NCBI GenBank assembly: GCA_020747015.1
Contig: JAGTJM010000092.1
Location: 1 to 64,000 of the forward strand
From: Pyrenochaeta sp. MPI-SDFR-AT-0127
Taxonomy: Eukaryota > Ascomycota > Dothideomycetes > Pleosporales > Cucurbitariaceae
Direction: 5' to 3'
Length of the DNA: 64,000 bases
Shown piece by piece: positions 57,856-64,000 of this stretch; the first letter of the stretch is position 1; each line of letters begins with the position of its first letter. The position numbers were made by a program, and so were the translations under genes. The notes under the pieces were generated by a model. The model was not told the origin of the DNA. It saw nothing but the letters and a program-made list of their open reading frames with translations, and did not search any database.

Positions 57856-59860
57856 CTATCCAATAACCCCTTGCGCAACTTGCCCCACCAGGCCGCCAAT
57901 CTGCCCAAAGAAGATACTTTTAAGAATGGTAGTTCCCTCTCCAACAGTCCACATGCCTGCATCTTGCAATTTTTTCTTCCACAATTTCTTCTCTTCCTTA
58001 CTAAGGTCGTCCCACTTCTTGGCCTGCGCATGCTGCTTGAGCACAGCTTCATGGTCATCGTGGATTTCGGTGCTAAGTGTTCCATCTGACTCGGAGTCGT
58101 CGTGAATGACGAGAGCTTTCTGGGAGTCGGAGGCAGATGGGTCGGAGGACTCGGACAGGACATGAGGAAGATGCAGGTCCAAGAGATCTGCGATGCGCTG
58201 CGTTGTTTGGACAATAGCTGAATCAGCATTGTTGAGGACGACCTCGTGACGTTTATCGCGGAGAGACTCGCCAAAGGTTTTGTGCTGGCTTGCTGAGTTT
58301 TGTAGGCTTGCGGGTATTATCCCCTTGGTCAAGTTGCCCTCTGGATCTATCAGAGATTGGATCATAAGCGCTATTACAGCGACCACCATAGCCACTACGA
58401 GGTAAGTTGCTGCCTTGAACATATTCCTTGATCGCGCTGTTTGGAGTACGTAACGCGAACCGGTAGATTGAAGCTGGAAAGTTTCCACAGAAATGGTGTT
58501 CCCGAGCGACGTCGAGGCCAGACGGAGATATTGAGGTCCAACTGTCTTGCCCACCGAAGCCTCTGGCTTGTAGAAGGGCGAAAAGACAACTTTAGTCATT
58601 TGCACATCGTGGACCTAGGCCGTGTCAGCACATTTTGATTACAATTGTCACATTCACACATACATTATCGTAGCTGTTGAAAGAATGGAAGCTGCTGAGC
58701 GAGTCTCTGGCAGGGCCGTAGTAGTCCATGGTGTACACGCTCAGAGAAATGTCAATCGCTCCGATGGCAACAGCGATCTGATATGCGCCATCCGAGTCGG
58801 GATCCAGTAGCGCAACATCCATATCTGTAGCCGCCTTCACATGTTTCGGGAGTGTTTTCCGCAGGACAATGCTTCCAGGACCCTCTTCATACAAGTGCAA
58901 AACCAATAAGTCTACGCCGCTCCTATTCGGCTTGTTCGCCAACAATAGAAGGTGTTTCGGTGACAGCCATCGCACACACCTTAACTTTGAACGGGCCTTC
59001 TTCTCGCCCAGATCTTGATGCGGAATGGTATACAGCTTTCTGCGCTCATTCTTGCCTTTGTTCTTTCCCTGCGTAAAATCGTAGTTGATATCCTGGACAT
59101 GGACTTCCTGATCTAGCACATATGTGACTTGAAATCTTCCCTCGCCCTGATCAAAGATATCTAGGTCGTTTGCTTCTTGGCCTTTAGGAAGTGCGACGCG
59201 TTGTATTATGTCCTGTCCCTGTGGCCTGTTCGAGGTTGCACTAAAGATAACAATCTCGTTCTCGTCACCAGCGAGACTAGACGCAATCGCGCCGATGCGC
59301 CTATTTGGCGTATTAGAAGCCGTCCGCTGCGGTGGAGACAACCGTACTAAACGCTGGTAGCCTTCCTTCGCGGTGAGTGCAGACTGCGGTGGTGTGAAGA
59401 GGATTGTTTTGCTCAGGAACGCGATTTTGGCGTCTTGCTTTACCAAACCCTTGTCCGCGACCTTGCTCTTTGGGAACTGTACTTCGAAGGCACGGAAGTG
59501 CTCGTTCCTGGCTCTCGATCGGTCTTCCTCGCTGCTATTGATACCGGCATATAGTATCAAGCCATCTTTGGTCGCCAGGTTCGCAAGACATGTTACTGAG
59601 TCGTCTTCAGAGGCTTCGATCTCCGCAGAAGGTTCGATCGTGGGAGCTCGTGAGCCAAAGTCGAAGAGAGTTATCTTGTTCTTGACGCCATGTCTTCCTC
59701 CACCTCCACCGCCGCCGACCACGAGATGGCCAGGCCTGCTGTTCGCGAAGGTTGCAGCGAAGATGGGATATGAAGCTACAATGGTTAGTATCAACTGTCA
59801 CACTGTACCAAGAGGTTCCGAAAACCTACTTTTGGCTTTGGAGACAGTAGGGCGCGACAT
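57856..59860 (-). CDS. SEC12: Sec12, guanine nucleotide exchange factor for Sar1
   Basis: Three exons, 59830-59860, 58664-59775 and 57856-58614, with introns of 54 and 49 bp, give 633 aa. The 31-bp first exon encodes MSRPTVSKAK. The cytosolic part is a WD40-type beta propeller that opens with YPIFAATFANSRPGHLVVGG and GGGRHGVKNKITLFD, the conserved Sec12/PREB start whose K-loop activates Sar1. KLRCVRWLSPKHLLLL and YDNVHDVQMTKVVFSPF are later blades. A single membrane segment lies at about 449-468 (YLVVAMVVAVIALMIQSLI), followed by a charged lumenal tail of about 165 residues. Sec12 sits in the ER membrane and starts COPII vesicle formation. It lies upstream of TOR on the same strand. Confidence 0.93.
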
Positions 59861-60649
59861 TGGGAAGTTGTGCTGGATGCGCCGCAGCTCAGTTGCGCCG
59901 CGGAGGTCTGGGCAAAACCGTACGATCGGCACAGGTTCTAGAAGAACAAGTCGGTATTGTAGGGCTCAGTACCGAAATAAGGGTCGTGTAGGGAGTAGGA
60001 GATGAAGGGAGCTTGATAGGGGGATCGCGATCCACTACGCTGTAGGGAACAGGTTACAGGAGTCGCTTTTGTCCACGTTGCGCGTGGGATAGCAACAAGC
60101 CGCCTCGGGCGCAAGCGTCATCGGTCCAGCCATTTTTTGGCGTCGTCCTTATCGATAGCCCTTGCGACATGTTTCAATTGCAAAAGTCGGGCCATCTCTT
60201 ATCTCCATGAGACTTCGATGTCGCCGATCAGAGGGTGTCAATGTATGGAAGAGACACAGGGCTACTTCACGCATTCCAAAAAACTTTGCGCTACAAAGAC
60301 GGTATGCTTTCCAAAAAGTTCCGTTTCGTCTATCCTTATGATAGGAAATGCTATCTACTGAGGCTTTGGCCTGACTGGATCCCTCCCACAAGCAATCGTG
60401 GTTGCCCACACAACTGTACCTTTCGTGGATATCGTCCTCCTCTTTTCGCAAGCATCAATAATCCGAACAACGCCATGCCATACCTACCGCCCAACCACCA
60501 GAACAATCCTCAGACCACGTCTGTCTTCGTGTAAAGTCAAAACGCCGCGATGCTCGCTAATGGGGATCCAAAGTTTTTGAACGAAAGGAAGCTATCTATA
60601 TTTTGAGTCGGGTGACAGAAATGAGGCTGATGATGGTATCCACACAAGC
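59861..60649. other. Intergenic
   Basis: 789 bp between the importin stop and the SEC12 start, both on the minus strand. It holds the SEC12 promoter. Short frames on both strands have no similarity to known families. Confidence 0.5.
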
Positions 60650-63600
60650 CTACTGCTGGGGTACCGGTGACGGGTTCCCGTTCGCTGCAGCTGCTTGCGC
60701 CTGGGCTTGTGTTTGCGCAATGACCTCAGCCTGGTGGACAGCTCCTTCGACGACCTGTTGCTCTTCAGGATTTAGGTTCTTTGTGAGATTTTCGTACAAT
60801 GCAGGCTGCTCTTGTTGAAGACCTTGTATATGTGAGTAATGTATTCAATCGTTGTGAGAGGGAGTAACATACGGAGCAGCGCATGCTTGAACATGCCGTA
60901 GGGCTCAACTTTGTCGAGGGGTGTCTCAAGGAGGCTCTCCTCTTCGAGCTCATCATCGTCATCGTCATCGACAGAAGAGAATTTCTGGGCCTAGTTCCGT
61001 TAGTAAGTAGGAAGACCACGTCTATCAGAGACCATACCTCTTCATTCAAGAACTCGAGATATGCGGCACTCTCGTCCTTTACGTCCTCTGCCTCATCTGC
61101 CTCATTGTTCCAATCGGCTTCCTGCTCCCACTCTTCGTCTTCTTCTTCCTCATACTCGCCAGCAAAGTCGAAACTGTCTTCCTTCTTCGCTTCTTCACGA
61201 TCTACACAAAGGTTAGCAATCACGCGCATGTAACCGTAGCGTATTAAGACTTACTCTTCAGCGCAGCAGGGAGCGTTTGGAATAACCGTACGATACCCTG
61301 CAGCAGACGTGGCCAGCCTTGCTGAACACTGACAGGAACATCCTGAGCACTCAAAGTGAGAAGTGCACAGATTGCCGAGATGCACAGCTTCTTGTCGTGG
61401 ACCCTAGTGAAGCTGTCGATGCTGGAGAACCACAAGCTGAAGAACTTATTGGTCCAGCCATTGGTTTCGAGCACATGTAGCGCCAAAGCTGGGTTGTAGT
61501 AAATAGAGTTGATCACTACCTCCATCAAGTGAATCCGTAGTGACTTGACCTTTGGCTCTTCATTCGTCAAAACCTGCATGCTCAAAGAGATGAATTCTGG
61601 AGCAAAGTCGTCGACGTGACCACGCATGTTGAGCATAATGATCTCGGCAAGCTTGCAACCGCAGATTCGATCAACGCCTCCAACCTTGTCGTCCTTGAAG
61701 ATTGTTCGCACCATATCGACCATGGCATCGAGATATGGGCGATTCTGTATCAATGTTTGCGTCCCGTAGTTTACGAAGTTTTCTAGTGCGGGTAGCATGT
61801 CTGCCGGATTATTAGCGAGCTATCACCGGGAAAATACAATGAGGATAGTAATAACCTTCAAGATACAACTCTGCACCAGCCTTGAACGTCCTGTGAATCA
61901 GCTCGAAGGCTTGCCACATGGTGGCTGATATACTCTTTGCGGCGAATGTGCAGCTGTCGATGATCTCGAAGACCTCGTTGTATAGGTCTGCAAACAGATT
62001 AGTATAGGAGTGGAAGTGGGTAACCTTATGAGATCGCGTACCATAGAGCTTGTTCTCGAGTGTAATAGTAATTACAGGCATAAGAATAGTCTCTAGATGT
62101 AGCAGAACGTCGGGAGTACTCTCAAGCGTAAGGATGAGAGTACCTATCGTCTGCAAGACACCAAGCGCGGTGATGCTCTTCTCGTCCAGGAAGTCGCCGT
62201 ACTCGCTATCGTCGCCCTTCTCTTGGTTTCTCGAAACGAGTTCGCGGACGATGCGTAGATAAGTATCCCGCAATTGTTCACTCAACGCTACCGCGAAAGG
62301 TGTCAGTTCCGGTGCGAAAACCTCAACAAAGTCTTCCATGACATTTGCTAACGCATCCACGTCAACCTCATTCGCTAGCTTCAGGAGCTGTTGCATGACT
62401 TGTGGAATGTTTTGCTTCATGTTAGTTCGGATGATGTCGTGGCGGATGAGTGGCTGCAGGGACAGTGCTGCGGCGACCCGGACAGGGAGAGTCGGGTCAG
62501 CCATTGATTCCAAGATGTTACGGTAGATTATTATCAGGTTATTCGGGTCCTTGAAGTCAAGCTGCTCGAACTTTTCGAGGGTATCACAAGCGCGTGCACG
62601 GAGGAATCCATGAGGGCTTCGGAACTCGGGGAAAACGTGGCGGACGAAGAAGTACTCGACTTGGTCTGCGATGGGGCTCTTCTTGCCTAGTATAACACCA
62701 GACAAAGTGCCAATCATGCGCAGTGCACCTTCCTTCTCTCGCGGGTTCTTTTCGTTATCTGGGGCGGCCTCGTATCGGTTGACCATTTCGTTGACAAAGT
62801 TCAGTACGCTGAAAGTCTGCTTTCGGCGGCTCTTTGTGAGTGTGACGAGGAAGTTTGTGGCGGCGACATCTGGCGCGGTTACGTCCTCGTAAAAGTTCAA
62901 TTTCCTGTGTAGGTACTCCTGAGGCTCCTCCTCGAAGAGCTCAATATCTTCGTCTGACTGGCACAGAACAGGGAAGATCAGATGCGAAATGAGATTATCG
63001 GTGTGCGGCTTGAGCAGGGTCCACATGGACTTGGGCTTGATGCACTCGTCCAAGAAGTTCAGCGTGTAGTACAGGCTGGCCTTTGAAAGCCAGATCTGCT
63101 TTCCAACCCATTTTTCCACCTGTTGGAGGTAAATCTTCAAAATTTCAGGTGCGAAGTTGGCGATGAAGTTTTTGGCCACTTCGGTATAGTCGACATCGTT
63201 GTGCTTGCCCAACGCAGAAGGGTTGCCGTATCTGGAATTCAATCAGTTCTGTGACCATGCAAAGTCATTCTGGAGACTCACCTAACGTATAGACGATTCA
63301 AATTCGCATAAGACCATTTCTTTGCCTTCCACCAGTGGTTTGTTTCCCGCTCATCGAGGTCCTCAGGGAGAGATGTCTCTGGTGGTTCCTTGCCAACCAC
63401 CGTTAGAAACAGCGTACACCAGCCGACCATAGTCTGCTGCTCGCGGAGTGATTCGGGGAGATCAAACTATATCCTAGTCAGCTGCCATGCCCAATATGGA
63501 GTGCGCAGTTGTCTTACGTAGATGGCGTGCTTGTAGACCTTCAGCACTGTCCGTAATATTTCTCCAGCCTCCAAGCTCGTCTCACTCGCCGACGAAGTGC

Positions 63601-63978
63601 CAATGTTGAGCAGCTGGGGAAACGTCATGGCGACGATCTTGTCAAAGTCCGCCCGATTCTCGCCCGACTTGAATCTGTAGATTTTGCATATCGCCAGCAA
63701 GCACTGCACACCCGCAAACACCGACGCGATATCCCCAGCATTGAGCAATTGCACAGTAATATCGAGGAAGTTGGGCCATTTGGAGGGGAAGTCATATGCG
63801 AGGATCTTCTGGAGGGTTGGGATGAGCTGCATGCGCACCTGGGGCGGAGAGGCGACGAGGACGGGGACGAGACGGTTGCGGAAGGAGGCTTTCTCCTCCT
63901 CTGGTATAGGCTTGGCCTGGCTGTACTCTTCAGCGGGCGACCAGCCCTTGGAGACGCGGTTCTTGAGATAGACGACAG
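60650..63978 (-). CDS. NMD5: Importin-7/8-type karyopherin beta (Nmd5/Sxm1-like), 5' end outside window
   Basis: Eight exons are visible on the minus strand: 63518-63978, 63282-63466, 62042-63231, 61856-61987, 61255-61800, 61038-61201, 60873-60990 and 60650-60822. They encode the last 988 aa in one frame. The first visible exon begins after a CTACAG acceptor, so the start (probably about 50-60 residues including part of the importin N-terminal domain) lies beyond 64000. The first residues VVYLKNRVSKGW are the typical end of the first importin HEAT repeats. HEAT repeats continue to about residue 820. An acidic patch (EYEEEEDEEWEQEADW) and a six-Asp run precede a C-terminal Gln/Ala-rich tail. 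This is the layout of importin-7/8 and yeast Nmd5/Sxm1, RanGTP-controlled carriers of proteins into the nucleus. One donor (61855, GTTATT) is unusual. Confidence 0.92.
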
Positions 63979-64000
63979 CTGTAGGCACGCGTTAGCACTC

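Noticed and set aside
57551..58105. Plus-strand open frame of 184 codons
   Set aside because: It is antisense to the last exon of SEC12 and has low-complexity His/Thr/Pro content.

Overview
The window is nuclear DNA from a filamentous ascomycete (Pezizomycotina). A Dothideomycete such as a member of the Pleosporales is my best guess from the mix of lineage-restricted families, but no search was run. The evidence is many short GT-AG introns (45-102 bp), compact multi-exon genes, fungal-only families (2EXR/F-box-like, fungal BTB, DUF3433) and eukaryotic housekeeping genes (TOR, SEC12, ARL1, importin-7/8 type karyopherin). Gene models were spliced by hand from reading frames and splice signals. 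Every spliced model given as firm keeps an open frame and a total length divisible by three.

Layout. 0-4.4 kb: three single-exon fungal genes (BTB, 2EXR-like, a small conserved hypothetical). 4.4-19.6 kb: about 15 kb that is almost gene-free. It holds only one spliced Ser/Thr kinase gene of the Ran1/Ksp1/Sks1 type, a decayed tandem repeat and several palindromes. 19.6-29.3 kb: a membrane protein with a minute first exon, a DUF3433 transporter-like protein with two homologous halves, a DUF4291 protein and an unrecognised nuclear-looking protein. 30.2-36.0 kb: two tandem, diverged paralogues of an unnamed family. 37.0-42.2 kb: ARL1 and two unrecognised genes. 42.5-49.4 kb: a metabolic patch with a secreted BBE-like FAD oxidase and an O-methyltransferase in divergent orientation, then a Mae1-type dicarboxylate transporter. 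49.9-64 kb: a minus-strand housekeeping block of TOR kinase, SEC12 and an importin-7/8 family gene that runs off the right edge.

How the genes relate. SEC12 and ARL1 both act in the secretory pathway (COPII assembly at the ER, and the trans-Golgi). TOR is the central growth kinase, and the importin moves cargo into the nucleus. The oxidase and O-methyltransferase could modify a small molecule together, but there is no PKS, NRPS or terpene synthase here, so I do not call a biosynthetic cluster. The most novel-looking items are the tandem paralogue pair at 30-36 kb and the isolated kinase with its long ATG-free, G-poor leader. No prokaryotic-type system, CRISPR array, rRNA, convincing tRNA or intact transposon was seen.
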